Shown: positions 8,200 through 18,675, counted from the first letter of the stretch. The stretch: 64,000 nt of DNA from CAVVMA01 sp963830715 (GCA_963830715.1 CAWHNS010000009.1:62001-126000); one strand, 5' to 3'. The notes: generated by a model not told the origin, from the letters alone. Numbers and translations are program-made.

Positions 8200-9285
8200 A
8201 TGAGTATCAGCCTCCACACGCCGCTGTGTGACATGCTCGGCTGCGACTATCCGATCGTGCAGACCGCGATGGGCTGGATAGCCGACGCCGGGCTGGTCGC
8301 CGCCACCTGCAACGCCGGCGGCTTCGGCTTTCTGGCCGGCGCGACGCTCGAGCCCGATCGCCTCGAAGACGAAATCCTGAAGACCAAATCCCTCACCAGC
8401 CGGCCGTTCGGGATCAACTTCCATATGTTCCAGCCCAACGCAGAGCAGGTGTTCGCGCTCGCGGTCAAACATCGGCTGCGCGCGGTGAGCTATGGCCGCG
8501 GCCCCGACAAGGCGACCGTGCGCCGCCTCAAGGACGCCGGCATCGTCTGTATGCCGACGGTCGGGGCAGTCAAGCACGCGGTGAAAGCGATCGAGCTTGG
8601 CGCGGACGTAATCACGGTGCAGGGGCAGGAGGGCGGCGGGCATACCGGCAGCGTTCCGACCTCGATCCTGCTGCCGCAGGTGCTCGATGCGGTGAACGTG
8701 CCGGTGGTCGCCGCCGGCGGTTTCTGCGACGGCCGGGGACTGGCCGCCGCGCTGGCTTGCGGCGCGGCCGGTATCGCGATGGGCACGCGGTTTCTCATGA
8801 CGAAGGAGTCGCCGGTTCCGATCGCCACGCTCGATCGCTACGTCGCCGTGCACGACACCGAGCGGATTCGCGTATCGCGGGCTGTCGATGGGCTCCCGCA
8901 GCGCATGATCGACAATCCGTTCCTGGAGCGGCTCGAACGCGCCGGCCGCGTGCGCCGGATTGCGATCGCGCTCCGCAGCGCGCTCCGCTGGAAAGCCCGC
9001 ACCGGCATGACGATGGCGCAGATGCTCTCGACCGCGATGCGCGCGCTCCGCGACGATGAAATGTCGGTTGCGCAAACCCTGATGGCGGCCAACGCGCCGG
9101 TGCTGATCCAGCGCGCGATGGTCGAGGGCCATCCGGACGAAGGCGTGCTCCCGAGCGGCCAGGTCGCCGCGGCAATCAACGATCTGCAAACCTGCAAAGA
9201 GGTAATAGAATCGATCGCGGCGCAGGCGCGATGCTGCCTGCAGGCCCTGCTGACGCCGCCCGTGCGCCAAGGAGTAGGCAAATGA
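8200..9285 (+). CDS. ipdC: IpdC: nitronate-monooxygenase-family flavoprotein of HIP degradation
   Basis: 361 aa from ATG 8200. TIM-barrel FMN enzyme of the NMO/2-nitropropane dioxygenase family, with the phosphate-binding segments GQEGGGHTGS and VVAAGGFCDGRGLAAAL and the C-terminal SGQVAAAINDLQTCKEVIESI block. These match M. tuberculosis IpdC (Rv3553) as remembered. IpdC is a flavin-dependent reductase acting on a CoA thioester from the steroid C/D rings. It overlaps echA20 by ATGA, keeping the actinobacterial ipd gene set together. The upstream frame extension (7993-8199) lies in the repeat-bearing gap and is not part of the protein. Confidence 0.85.
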   Translation: MSISLHTPLCDMLGCDYPIVQTAMGWIADAGLVAATCNAGGFGFLAGATLEPDRLEDEILKTKSLTSRPFGINFHMFQPNAEQVFALAVKHRLRAVSYGRGPDKATVRRLKDAGIVCMPTVGAVKHAVKAIELGADVITVQGQEGGGHTGSVPTSILLPQVLDAVNVPVVAAGGFCDGRGLAAALACGAAGIAMGTRFLMTKESPVPIATLDRYVAVHDTERIRVSRAVDGLPQRMIDNPFLERLERAGRVRRIAIALRSALRWKARTGMTMAQMLSTAMRALRDDEMSVAQTLMAANAPVLIQRAMVEGHPDEGVLPSGQVAAAINDLQTCKEVIESIAAQARCCLQALLTPPVRQGVGK

Positions 9286-10049
9286 GCCAGCCGTTTCGCA
9301 CCATCGTCGAAGCCGGAATCGCCGAGCTGGCGATCGATCATCCGCCGGTCAACGCTCTCAACTGCGCCGGATGGCATGCGCTCGCCGCCGAGATCGAAGC
9401 GCTCGGCCGCAATCCCGAGGTGAAGGTGATCGTGATTCGCTCCGAGGGACGCGGCTTCTGCGCCGGCGTGGATATCAAGGAACTCGACGCGCATCCGGAG
9501 CTGATCGTCTCGGTCAATGCCGGCGCATATGAGACCTGCCGCGCGGTCCATCGCAATCCCGTGCCCGTGATCGCGGCAGTGCACGGTTTCGTGCTCGGCG
9601 GCGGTATCGGGATCGCCGGCGCGGCGGATATCGTGGTGGCCTCGACCGACGCGACCTTCGCCGTACCCGAGATCGATCGGGGCGCGATGGGCGGCGGAGC
9701 GCATCTGCAGCGGCTCTTCCCGCTGCAGAAGGTGCGCCACATGTACTTCACCGGCGAGTCGATCACGGCGCAGGAGGCCTATCGGCTGGGCGCGATCGAG
9801 CGCGTCGTGCCGCGCGCTCAACTGCGCGAGGCTGCGCTGGAGATCGCCCGCAAGATCGCCGCGAAGAGTCCCGCGATGATCCGGCTCGCCAAGGAATCGC
9901 TCAACGGGGTCGAAGACGGCAACCTCGAAGACAAGTATCGATGGGAGCAGGGGTTCACGCTGCAGGCCTACATGAGTTCCGATTCGAGCGAGACGCGCCG
10001 GGCTTTCGTCGAGAAGCGCGACGCACGGTTTCCATCCGGTAGCGCGTAG
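9282..10049 (+). CDS. echA20: EchA20-like enoyl-CoA hydratase/hydrolase of steroid ring D opening
   Basis: 255 aa crotonase. The start is ATG 9282, overlapping the ipdC stop, with AAGGAG at 9269-9274. Oxyanion-hole segments are GRGFCAGVDIKE and HGFVLGGGIG; downstream are FAVPEIDRGAMGGGAHL and a YRWEQGFT motif. These fit the EchA20 branch, which hydrolyses ring D of 5-OH-HIC-CoA in cholesterol degradation. Genomic neighbours ipdABC are the same partners as in Mycobacterium (Rv3550-Rv3553), though the order differs. Another crotonase role is possible but unlikely given the context. Confidence 0.85.
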   Translation: MSQPFRTIVEAGIAELAIDHPPVNALNCAGWHALAAEIEALGRNPEVKVIVIRSEGRGFCAGVDIKELDAHPELIVSVNAGAYETCRAVHRNPVPVIAAVHGFVLGGGIGIAGAADIVVASTDATFAVPEIDRGAMGGGAHLQRLFPLQKVRHMYFTGESITAQEAYRLGAIERVVPRAQLREAALEIARKIAAKSPAMIRLAKESLNGVEDGNLEDKYRWEQGFTLQAYMSSDSSETRRAFVEKRDARFPSGSA

Positions 10050-10056
10050 GCGGCAG

Positions 10057-11205
10057 ATGGATTTCGCGCTGACATCCGACCAGCAAAAAATTCGCGAGAC
10101 TGCCGAGAGCTTCCTCGCGCAGGCCAGCGACTCGCGGGCCGTGCGCGCCGCGATGCGGACCGAGTGCGGATACGAGCCGCGCGTCTGGTCGCGGATCGGG
10201 CAGGAGCTCGGATGGTGCGCCACTCACATCCCGGAAGCATACGGCGGGTTGGGTCTCGGTTGGGTGGAGGTCGCGCTGCTGATGGAGCAGATGGGCCGGC
10301 GGCTCCTGTGCGCGCCGTTCTTCTCCACGGTCTGCCTCGCTGCCAACGCATTGATGGCAGCGGTGGACGAGCAAGTCAGCGTCCGCTATCTGCCGGAGAT
10401 CGCTTCCGGCGGGTTGACCGCGACGCTGGCGCTGGCCGAATCCGGCATCGACTGGCGGGCGGAGCCGGTCGCCGCGACGGCACGCCGAATCGGGCAACGT
10501 TTCGTAATCGACGGTCGATTCCGCCGCGTGCCGGACGGTGCGCACGCCGAGCTGATACTTGCTCCCGCGCGCCTGGAGGATGGCGGAGCGCTAGGCCTGT
10601 TCGCGATCGCGACCGAAGAACACGCCGCCGGCCTGAGTCGCACGCCGCTCGTCACGATCGATGCGACGCGGCGAATCGCGGAAGTGAGCCTCGCTCATGT
10701 CGAAGTTCCCGCCGCGGCACTGATCGCCGAGGGTGTCCGCGTCGATGACGGGCTCCGGCGCGCATCGGCCAACGCGGCTATCGCGCTCGCCGCCGAGCAG
10801 CTCGGAGGGGCGCAACAATGCCTCGACATGACGCTCGCCTATACCGGGCAGCGCGTGCAGTTCGGACGGACGATCGCTTCGTTTCAGGCGGTCAAACATC
10901 AATGCGCCGAGATGATGGTTCGTATCGAGGCGGCGCGATCGGCCGCCTACGGCGCCGCGTGCGTAGCGGCGGCCGGCCCCGCGACCGAGCAGCTGGTGCT
11001 GGAGGCGGCGTGCGCCAAGACTCTGGCTTCCGAGACTTTCTTCTTCTGCGCGCAGGAGGCGATCCAGTTGCACGGCGGCGTCGGCTTCACCTGGGAATAC
11101 GACCCGCATCTGTATTTCAAGCGCGCGCAGGCTAGCAGCCTATGGTTCGGCGCGCCCGATCTGCTCCGCGAGCGCGTCGCCGCGGCGATCCTCGATCGCG
11201 CGTGA
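10057..11205 (+). CDS. Acyl-CoA dehydrogenase (FadE-type), probable steroid side-chain/HIP beta-oxidation
   Basis: 382 aa, full length for the ACAD family, start ATG 10057, 7 bp after echA20. It begins MDFALTSDQQKIRET. The C-terminal domain carries QRVQFGRTIASFQAVKHQCAEM and the FAD-binding IQLHGGVGFTWEYDPHLYFKRA. The motif at the usual flavin/substrate loop in the middle domain is degenerate (LALAESGIDW), a pattern seen in one partner of heteromeric alpha2-beta2 ACADs of steroid catabolism. The adjacent FadE30-like gene is a candidate partner (inference). Substrate not determined from sequence. Confidence 0.8.
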   Translation: MDFALTSDQQKIRETAESFLAQASDSRAVRAAMRTECGYEPRVWSRIGQELGWCATHIPEAYGGLGLGWVEVALLMEQMGRRLLCAPFFSTVCLAANALMAAVDEQVSVRYLPEIASGGLTATLALAESGIDWRAEPVAATARRIGQRFVIDGRFRRVPDGAHAELILAPARLEDGGALGLFAIATEEHAAGLSRTPLVTIDATRRIAEVSLAHVEVPAAALIAEGVRVDDGLRRASANAAIALAAEQLGGAQQCLDMTLAYTGQRVQFGRTIASFQAVKHQCAEMMVRIEAARSAAYGAACVAAAGPATEQLVLEAACAKTLASETFFFCAQEAIQLHGGVGFTWEYDPHLYFKRAQASSLWFGAPDLLRERVAAAILDRA

Positions 11206-11214
11206 TGGGACGTC

Positions 11215-12406
11215 ATGCGACTTGGGTTTTCAGCCGAAGACGAAGCCTTCCGCATCGAAGTCGCGGCCTGGATGCGATCGCATCTGACGGGAAAGTTCGA
11301 CTGCCTTCGACAGGGCGGCGCGGCAGGCTACGGCGATGAGTGCGTAGCCGAGCGCAAGGAATGGGAGCGCGAGCTCGCCGCCGGCGGATGGACGTGCGTT
11401 GGATGGCCCGTCGAGCACGGCGGACGCGGGCTGTCGATTCCGCGGCAAGTGATTTTTCACGAGGAGTACGCGCGCGCCGGAGGTCCCGGTCGCATGGGCC
11501 ATATCGGCGAGGGGCTGATCGGCCCGACCCTGATCGCATTCGGCAGCGATGCGCAGAAGCGGCGCTTCCTGCCGCGAATCGTGGCTGGCACCGAATTCTG
11601 GTCCCAGGGCTACTCCGAGCCCGGCGCCGGATCCGATCTCGCGAACGTGCAGACCAGGGCCCGCCGGGATTCGGCGAGCGGTGAATGGATCATCGACGGC
11701 CAGAAGGTGTGGACCTCGCTCGCTCACGAATCCGATTGGATTTTCGCGCTGGTCCGCAGCGAGCCCGGATCCGGCGGCAGTCGCGGCCTGTCGTTTCTGC
11801 TCGTGCCGCTCGATCAGGCGGGCATCGAGATTCGCCCGATCATGCAACTCACGGGCACGGCGGAATTCAATGAAGTATTCTTCAATGGCGCGCGCACCGC
11901 GGCCGGGAACACCGTCGGCCAACCGGGAGATGGCTGGAAAGTCGCGATGGGCCTGCTCGGCTTCGAGCGGGGCGTCTCAACGCTCGGCCAGCAGATGCTC
12001 TTTGCGCAGGAACTGGAGCTGGTGACCGAAACCGCACGGAAAAACGGCGCGGCGCGCAACCCGATGATTCGCCAGCGGATCGCGACGCAGTGGATGGGTC
12101 TCAAGGTGATGCGCTACAACGCGCTGCGGATGCTATCCGGACCGGCCGGCGCGCTGGGCCGCGAGGCATCGATCTACAAATATTACTGGTCCAACTGGCA
12201 TCGCGAGACTCGGCAAGCTCGCGATGGACGTGCTCGGGGTGGAGGGCGATATCGTGAACGACGATCCGGCGCGCGCCCGGATGCAGCGTCTGTTTCTCTT
12301 CAGCCGCGCCGACACCATCTACGCGGGAACCAACGAGATCCAACTGAACATCATCGCCGAGCGCGCTCTGGGGATGCCGCGCGAGTGGCGCCCCGAGCGC
12401 GGTTGA
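11215..12406 (+). CDS. fadE30: FadE30-like acyl-CoA dehydrogenase, split by a frameshift near 12207
   Basis: The first frame runs from ATG 11215 and closely follows M. tuberculosis FadE30 (CxGWPVEHGGRGLS, QGYSEPGAGSDLA, GQKVWTSLAH, TGTAEFNEVFF, FERGVSTLGQQ). After NWHRE an extra base in GAGACTC (12205-12210) shifts the frame; the remainder (LGKLAMDVLG ... RADTIYAGTNEIQLNIIAER) continues in the next frame to TGA 12406. The rejoined protein is ~396 aa, the family length. FadE30 dehydrogenates a HIP-CoA-derived thioester in steroid catabolism. The gene ends 2 bp from the convergent TPR gene. Sequencing error is more likely than a true pseudogene, given many similar breaks in this window. Confidence 0.8.
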
Positions 12407-12408
12407 GT

Positions 12409-13375
12409 CTAATTGCTTGCGGGGCCGGGGGGAACGGATTCGGAGGGGGCGCCCTCGAGCGGCGGCTGCGACTCGGGCGGGGGCGGCGCGTTGGATTCGG
12501 GCGGCGCTTCGTCGCTGGCCGGAGCGACCTCCGAGTCGGACCCGGACGGCGCGACCGAGACCAGACGTCCGTAGCCCGCCCGCGCCATCAGGTTGTACGG
12601 CGAGGAATCGAGCGCGCGCTTGTAGGCGACTGCGGCTCGAGTGGTCTGGCCGGATTGCTCATAGCAGGCGCCTTCGAAGCTCAGCGCTTCGCCGAGCCAT
12701 TTCTGATCGCCCGCAAGACCGATCTCTGCGCGCTGGAAGAAGGTGAGCGCCTGGTGGTAATCCTTCTTCAAAAAGTAGGCCCGGCCCAGATAGAAGTAGG
12801 CTTGCGGATTGCTGGAATCGATCGATAGCGCGCGCGTGAGAGCGCGGATCGCTTCGGATGGTAGGCCTGCGGATACGGACTGGCGGGCCTGCTCGGTAAG
12901 GCGCATCGAAGCGGCCCGCGCGGGCGTAGGGGCGTTGTCGATCAGGCTGGTCAGCGGTGAGGCGCTTACCGGGAGCGTGCCCGCCACGCCGAGATCGATC
13001 GGCGGCGGTTCCCCGACCTCGGCTTCGGGCGCGCCGGCGTGATCGGCGCCGGCCGGAGATGCGGAATCACCGCCACGATCAGCGGCCGGCTCCGACGAGT
13101 TCGGCGCCGGCGCCGATGCCGGCGACACCGGCGGAGGCCCCGCCTGTATCGGGCACGGCCTGTACGGCGCCGAGCGGCAGCGGCGCGGGACTCGCGGCCG
13201 ACGTGGCGGCATTCGCGGCTGGAGTAGCGGCCGCAGCGGGCGTAACCGCCGTTTCCTGGGCCGGAATGTTCTCTTCGTTGAGATGGGCCATCGACGGGGC
13301 TGCGCGGATGAGCAGGAGCAGAAGCGCAGCCGGAGCGAACCTGAACCACAATACCGATCGCGATCGGGCGTTCAT
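12409..13375 (-). CDS. Exported tetratricopeptide-repeat protein, frameshifted near 13130-13143
   Basis: The first frame (start 13375) gives a signal peptide (about 30 residues ending PSMA) and an Ala/Pro-rich linker. The second frame, entered around 13130-13143, holds TPR-like units (EAIRALTRALSIDSSNPQAYFYLGRAY, YHQALTFFQRAEIGL, TTRAAVAYKRALDSSPYN) and a Pro/Glu/Ser-rich tail. The joined length is ~320 aa. Its ATG overlaps the stop of the upstream PBP gene (TGATG), so the two are translationally coupled. A periplasmic scaffold for peptidoglycan synthesis is plausible by analogy with TPR activators of PBPs, but that is inference. Confidence 0.7.
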
Positions 13376-15754
13376 CAGTCGTTCGGATCGGTGCTGGAGT
13401 CGGCGCTCGCCGGCTCGTTGTCATTGTCGCTCTCGCTCACCGGCATCGGCGAGCAGGTGCACACTTGTTCAGGCTCCATCCCGGCGGGGAAGACGCCCGT
13501 CACCGAGGCCGGGCAAAACGGCCCGGCTTTGCAATCCTCGATCGGGTTGACTCTTTCGATCACAACGCCGGGCGGCGGTGCAAAGTCGAGCGCGGGACGT
13601 TCCTGCGGTCGCGGCCTTCATGAAGTTGGTCCAGATCGGCAGCGCGGCCTGAGCGCCCGTCAGCCCGATTTCCTCTTTCTTGTCGAAGCCCGTCCAGACC
13701 GTGGCGAGCAGATTGGGCGTGAAGCCGGAAAACCAGGCGTCCTTGGCGTCGTTGGTGGTACCGGTCTTTCCCGCCGCCGGCCGCGTGAAACCCATCTTCC
13801 GCGCGCCGTAGCCGGTGCCGTGATCGATCACCTGCTGCAACATGAAGTCGATCGTATATGCGAGCTGCGGCGATAGCACCTGCTCGGCGGTGAGCTCGTG
13901 TCCCTCGATTACGTGGCCGTCCTTGTCGACGACCTCCGACACCGCGAAGGGCTGGACCCGGAGGCCGCCGTTGGCGAGAATCGCGTAGGCCTGTGCGACC
14001 TGCATCGGGCTGACCTCGATACCGCCGAGCACCACCGACGGATACGGCGGAAGCTCGCCGAAGCCGAGCTTCTCGGCCATCGCGCGGACCTGGTCGAGTC
14101 CCACCGCGTTGGCCAGCCGCGAGGTCGCCGAGTTGAGCGACTCCATCAGCGCGAATTCGAGCGTGACGCGCCCGAAGTAGCGATCCTTGTAGTTGTTCGG
14201 CGACCAGCTCATGTCACCGTAGTGCCAGGTGAACGGCTCATCGTCGATCATCGTGGTGGGCAGGAAGCGCTCTTCTCCGCCCGAGCCCGAGAAGGTCTCG
14301 TTGAGCGCGGCCAGATAGGTTACCGGCTTGAAGACCGATCCCGGTTGGCGCCTGGACTGGACGATCCGATCGAGCTGGCTCTGGCGATAGTCGCGTCCGC
14401 CGACCATCGTGCGGATCTTTCCGCTCTGCGGCTCGATTGCGATAAGCGCCCCCTCCAGCCGATCGTCGGCTTCCTTGCGCCGCAGCCGCGGATGCCTTGC
14501 CTCGAGGTCCTCCAGACCCGCGCGCACCGACTGCTCGGCGAGCTTCTCCATGTGAACGTCGAGGGTGGTGAAAATCCGCAGGGCCTCGCCGGTCAGCACT
14601 TCGGGCGGGTAGCGCTCGGCGAGCTCGCGCTTGACGTAATCGACGAAGAATGGCGCGTCATTGCTCTCCGCGTAGGCCTCGCGGGCGTGCAGCGGCTCGG
14701 CGACCGCCTGGTCGTAGGCAGCCTTGCTGAGGTATCCATCCTGAAGCATCGAGGCCAGCACCTCGTTGCGGCGCAGGTGCGCGAGGTCCGGATGGCGCAT
14801 GGGATTGAGCCGGTTGGGAGAACTGATCAGACCCGCGATAGTCGCCATCTCGCCGATCGTCAGATCGCGCGGCTCCTGCGAGAAGTAGAATTCCGAGGCC
14901 TCCCAGACGCCATAAATGCCTTCCTGGCCGCGCTGGCCGAGGTAGATGTCGTTGATGTAGTTCTCGAGGATCTCGTCCTTCGAGTAGCGGCGCTCCGCGA
15001 TGTAGGCCATCATCGCTTCCTTGACCTTGCGCCGCCAGTCGCGCCGGCGGTCGAGGAAGAAATTCTTCATCAGTTGCTGAGTGAGGGTTGAACCGCCCTG
15101 GGTGATGCGGCGGGCGGTGAAGTCCACCCAGGCCGCCTTGATGATTCGCACCAAGTCGAGTCCGTGATGCTCGTAGAATCGATGGTCTTCGGCGGCCAGA
15201 ATCGCGTCGATCATCAGGGGCGGGATCTGCGACAGCCGCACCAGCCGGCGTTGCTCCCAACTGCCTTGAAAGATTCCGCTGATCAGTTCCGGCTCCAGCT
15301 CGATCGAATAAAGCGCCTGGCGCGAGGACGGATCCCGCATCGCGGTGACCGTCTGATCGGGCGGCGCGAGCGTCATTTCGATCGGCTCGCCGGGGAAGTT
15401 GTGATCGGGATAGCTGAAGCTGTGCAGGAAGATCACCATCGTGCCGCGCGCCGGGTCGATGCTGTATTCGCCGCGCGATGCGACCTTGGCGCCGGAAGCG
15501 ACCGGATGGTAGTTGAGCCGGGCCAGGCGCTCGAAGAATCCCAGCTCCTTGAGGCTTTGCCCGATGTAAATCGTCAGGGAATCGGAATAGATGCGCGACG
15601 GGATGTCCCATCGCTTGCCGGAGAAGCGGGTGATCACCTCGTTCTCCATCGACTGGTAATAGAGGTACAGGAAATAGAAGGCAGGCGGGGTGACGAACAG
15701 CAGCAAAGCGATCGCGCTAAAGAGCACGATCTCCGCTATCCGTCGCCATGACAT
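13375..15754 (-). CDS. mrcB: Class A penicillin-binding protein (PBP1B-like), frameshift near 13595
   Basis: Bifunctional peptidoglycan glycosyltransferase/transpeptidase of ~790 aa. It has one N-terminal membrane segment (residues ~8-30) and a UB2H-like region (IPSRIYSDSLTIYIGQSL ... LNYHPV). The GT51 motifs are EDHRFYEHHG, GGSTLTQQLMKN and RRKVKEAMMAYIAERRYSK. The transpeptidase motifs are SVFK (Ser nucleophile), SLN and KTGT. After MKAATAGT the frame changes near 13590-13600, and the true tail (ALDFAPPPGVVIERVNP ... DSSTDPND) ends at the TGA overlapping the TPR gene start. The product is inner-membrane anchored and acts in the periplasm. Confidence 0.88.
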
Positions 15755-15811
15755 ATCGCTGCAATCGGCCGCGCTTTCGCGGGCCGCGTTCCTCTCTTCG
15801 GGCGCGCGGCG

Positions 15812-17252
15812 TCAGCCCTGCGGCTTTACCGCCATGTAGAGCGTGGTGTCCTCGCGCTTGACGAGCAGCAACACGACCTTGCTCTTGCCGCCCGACTTGA
15901 GCGCCTCCTGATAAGAGCCGACATCGCTGACCGGCTTTCGATTGACCTCGAGAATTATGTCGCGAGTCCTGATTCCGGCTTCGTCGGCGGAACTGCCGGG
16001 GCTGACCGACGAAACCACCACTCCGCTCTTGTCGCCGAGGCCAAGCTCGCGGGCGAGATCGGGGCTTAAGTTTTTCACCTTGAGACCCAAGGGTGATCTC
16101 TCACCCGGCTCGGCGCCTTCCTCGCCGCCAGCCGACGCCAGCTCCTCCTCACGAGAGGCCGTAATCGTTACGGTGAGATCTTTCGGCGTCTTGTTGCGGA
16201 TGATCCGGACGGTCGCGGCATTTCCGACCGGCGTGTGCCCGACCAGGATCGGCAGCTCCTGCGAGTCGCCGACCGGCTGATTGTTGAAGGCGACGATAAC
16301 GTCGCCGCGCTGCAATCCCGCGCAGCTTGCCCGGTCCGTCCTTCAGCACGTCCGCGACCAAAGCTCCGCGCGGCTCGCCGAGGCCCATCGCGTCGGCGAT
16401 ATCGGGCGTTACCTTTTGCACCAGGATTCCGAGCCAGCCGCGGACCACCTTGCCGCTGCTCTTCAGCTGATCGATCTCGTCCTTGACCAGGTTGATCGGG
16501 ATCGCGAATCCGATTCCCATGCTGGAGCCGGTTTTTGTGAAGATCGCCGAGTTGACGCCGACCACCTCGCCGCGCAGGTCGATCAGCGGACCACCCGAAT
16601 TGCCGGGGTTGATCGACGCATCGGTCTGGATGAAGTCGTCGTAGTTGCCCGGGATGAAGCGTCCCTTGGCGCTGACGATTCCGGCGGTCACCGAATGGTC
16701 GAAGCCGAAGGGATTGCCGATCGCTATCACCCACTCACCGACCCTCACCTGGTCGGAGTTGCCCAGCGGCGCGATCGGCCAGTCGCGCCTCGCGTCGACC
16801 TTGACCAGCGCGACGTCGGTCTTGGAGTCGCGTCCGATCAGCCTGGCCTTGTACTCGTGACCCTCGCGGGTTGTTACTACAATCTCGGTGGCGTCTTCGA
16901 CTACGTGGTCGTTGGTCAGGATGTAGCCGTCCTTATTTATGATGAAGCCGGAACCCAGGCTCTTTGAGCGCTCTCCGAAATGCTGGGACGGAGGACCGAA
17001 CTGATGAAACGGCTCGCCCTCGCCCTCACTCTCAGAGCTCTCGCGCTGGTTCTGGCTGGATATGTTCACGACCGCGGGACTGAGCTTGGCGGCGAGATCG
17101 ACGAAGTCGGGAAGCGTATCGACCTTGCGAAGCTGGCCCGCGGGACCATCGGTCCACAGTTGGTCGGCGTGCGCGTCGCCATGCCAGGGCGTCGCCAGTA
17201 TCGACAGCGCGGCGACGAGAACTGCGACTCCGAGTTTTGAGGTGGTACGCAT
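15812..17252 (-). CDS. degP: DegP/HtrA-type periplasmic serine protease, frameshift near 16331
   Basis: Signal peptide at residues 1-29. The trypsin-like domain carries His116 (TNDHVV), Asp146 (KTDVALV) and Ser219 (NPGNSGGPL). Two PDZ domains follow: PDZ1 with LQRGDVIVAFNNQPV and PDZ2 ending in MAVKPQG. The frame breaks in CCC at 16330-16332; removing one base restores DGPASCAGLQRGDV, a typical PDZ1 sequence. The joined length is ~480 aa. It degrades or refolds misfolded envelope proteins. It lies downstream of htpX and a DUF1844 gene, forming a proteostasis cluster. The upstream gene reads in frame into this one, as noted there. Confidence 0.88.
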
Positions 17253-17256
17253 CGCC

Positions 17257-17717
17257 CTACCCGCCGGCGACGGTCCCCCAGGGCGCGCGATTTCAACGTA
17301 TTTCATTCGCAAGTCGAAAAGAATCGCCTGGAGCAGGTTCTGCTCCTCGGCGGCCAGATTGCCGCGAGTCTTCTCCTGAAGCATCCCGAGGATGTCGATC
17401 AACTGCTGCGCGCCGGTCAGATCGCGGCAGTGCTGCCCGGTCGCGGGGTCGGGAATCTCGCCAAGATGGAGTAAGGCTTGTGTCGAGAGTCCCACGACGA
17501 AGGTCGAAAAGTTTATCTCGGCGAGCGCAGAATCCGCCCGCCCAACGTCGTGATGCGCTCCGGCGGCGGACGTGGTGGTGGCTTTTGATTGCTCCGCCGG
17601 CTCCGGAGCGGGCTTCTCTTCGGCCCGCCGATGCTCCGGCTTCAACTCGCCTTCCGAAGAGAACCGCCGGCGGTCCTCGACCTTGAAGCTCTTTTCCTTG
17701 TCCTCGGTTTCGTCCAT
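17257..17717 (-). CDS. DUF1844 family protein; stop codon apparently lost by one base
   Basis: ~150 aa, start ATG 17717, 17 bp after the htpX stop. The charged N-terminus (residues 1-50) precedes the conserved DUF1844 core (INFSTFVVGLSTQALLHLGE, DLTGAQQLIDILGML, ILFDLRMKYVEI). Family function is unknown; proteins are small and cytosolic in many Gram-negative phyla. As written, the frame has no stop and runs straight into the degP signal peptide. Adding one base to the CCCCC run at 17275-17279 creates a TAG at 17259-17257, just before the degP ATG, which is the more likely true structure. Confidence 0.7.
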
Positions 17718-17734
17718 CGCCGCAGCGTTCCCGC

Positions 17735-18592
17735 TCAGGCGCCGCCGTTCGCGGCCATCCGCTCGAGGCGCCGGATGCGCTCCTCGATCGGCGGATGAGT
17801 GGAAAAAAGGCGCATCATGCCGTCGCCGCTCAGCGGGTTGACGATGAACAGGTGAGCGGTCGCGGGACCGGCCTCGAGCGGCATCCGTTCGTTGGCGGCC
17901 TCGAGCTTGTGCAGCGCGCTGGCCAGGGACATCGGATTGTGGATCAGCCGCGCGCCGCTCGCGTCGGCCTGGTACTCGCGGGTGCGCGAGATGGCGAGCT
18001 GGATCAGCGACGCGGCCACCGGCGCCACGATCGCCATCAGCAGCAGGCCCACCACGCCGCCGCGTTCGTCCTCGTCGCTGCCGCCGATCCCGAAGATCGC
18101 GGCCCATCGCGCCCAGCTCGCAATCATCATCACCGCTCCGGCGAGCGTCGCGGCGATCGAGCTGGTCAGGATGTCGCGGTTGATGACGTGCGAGAGTTCG
18201 TGACCGATCACGCCCTTGAGCTCGTTGCGATTGCAGATGCGCATGATTCCGCGCGTGACCGCGACTGCGGCGTGGTTCGGATTACGCCCGGTCGCGAATG
18301 CATTCGGGGTGTCGCTGTCGATCATGTAAAGCCGCGGCATCGGAATCTGCGCGGCGGCGGCAAGCTCGTTGACGATCGCGTACAGATCGGGCGCATCGGA
18401 AGGGCCAATCTCGCGCGCGCCATAGGCGCTGAGCGCGATCTTGTCGGAGAACCAGTAGCTGAAGAAATTCATCGCCGCGGCGAATATAAATGCAATCTCC
18501 ACGCCGCGCCTTCCGCCCAGCAGGTCGCCGAGCAAAATTATCAATCCGGTCATCGCCCCGAGCAGGACCGTGGTTTTGAGCAAATTGTTCAT
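17735..18592 (-). CDS. htpX: HtpX-type membrane zinc metalloprotease
   Basis: 285 aa. Two N-terminal membrane segments (residues ~7-25 and ~31-50). The zinc motif is HELSH at 131-135 with the downstream glutamate in SRTREYQADASGA. Further membrane segments lie at ~147-165 and ~190-210, and the C-terminal FSTHPPIEERIRRLE is diagnostic. It degrades damaged inner-membrane proteins together with FtsH in well-studied relatives. First gene of an htpX-DUF1844-degP stress cluster. Confidence 0.92.
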   Translation of the reverse strand: MNNLLKTTVLLGAMTGLIILLGDLLGGRRGVEIAFIFAAAMNFFSYWFSDKIALSAYGAREIGPSDAPDLYAIVNELAAAAQIPMPRLYMIDSDTPNAFATGRNPNHAAVAVTRGIMRICNRNELKGVIGHELSHVINRDILTSSIAATLAGAVMMIASWARWAAIFGIGGSDEDERGGVVGLLLMAIVAPVAASLIQLAISRTREYQADASGARLIHNPMSLASALHKLEAANERMPLEAGPATAHLFIVNPLSGDGMMRLFSTHPPIEERIRRLERMAANGGA

Positions 18593-18675
18593 GTCGGATG
18601 ACTCATGTCGCCGTGGATTGCGCCACCAAACTCATTTTATGCGCCGGACATCAGCCACGCTATTGATTGTAACCA

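Noticed and set aside
11215..12828. A 537-residue acyl-CoA dehydrogenase fusion in the first frame
   Set aside because: After 12208 that frame is low-complexity Arg-rich shadow sequence; the homologous C-terminus lies in the next frame.
16149..18107. A 652-residue protein starting inside htpX
   Set aside because: The part upstream of 17717 is the antisense-like shadow of htpX codons in another frame; real starts are at 17717 and 17252.
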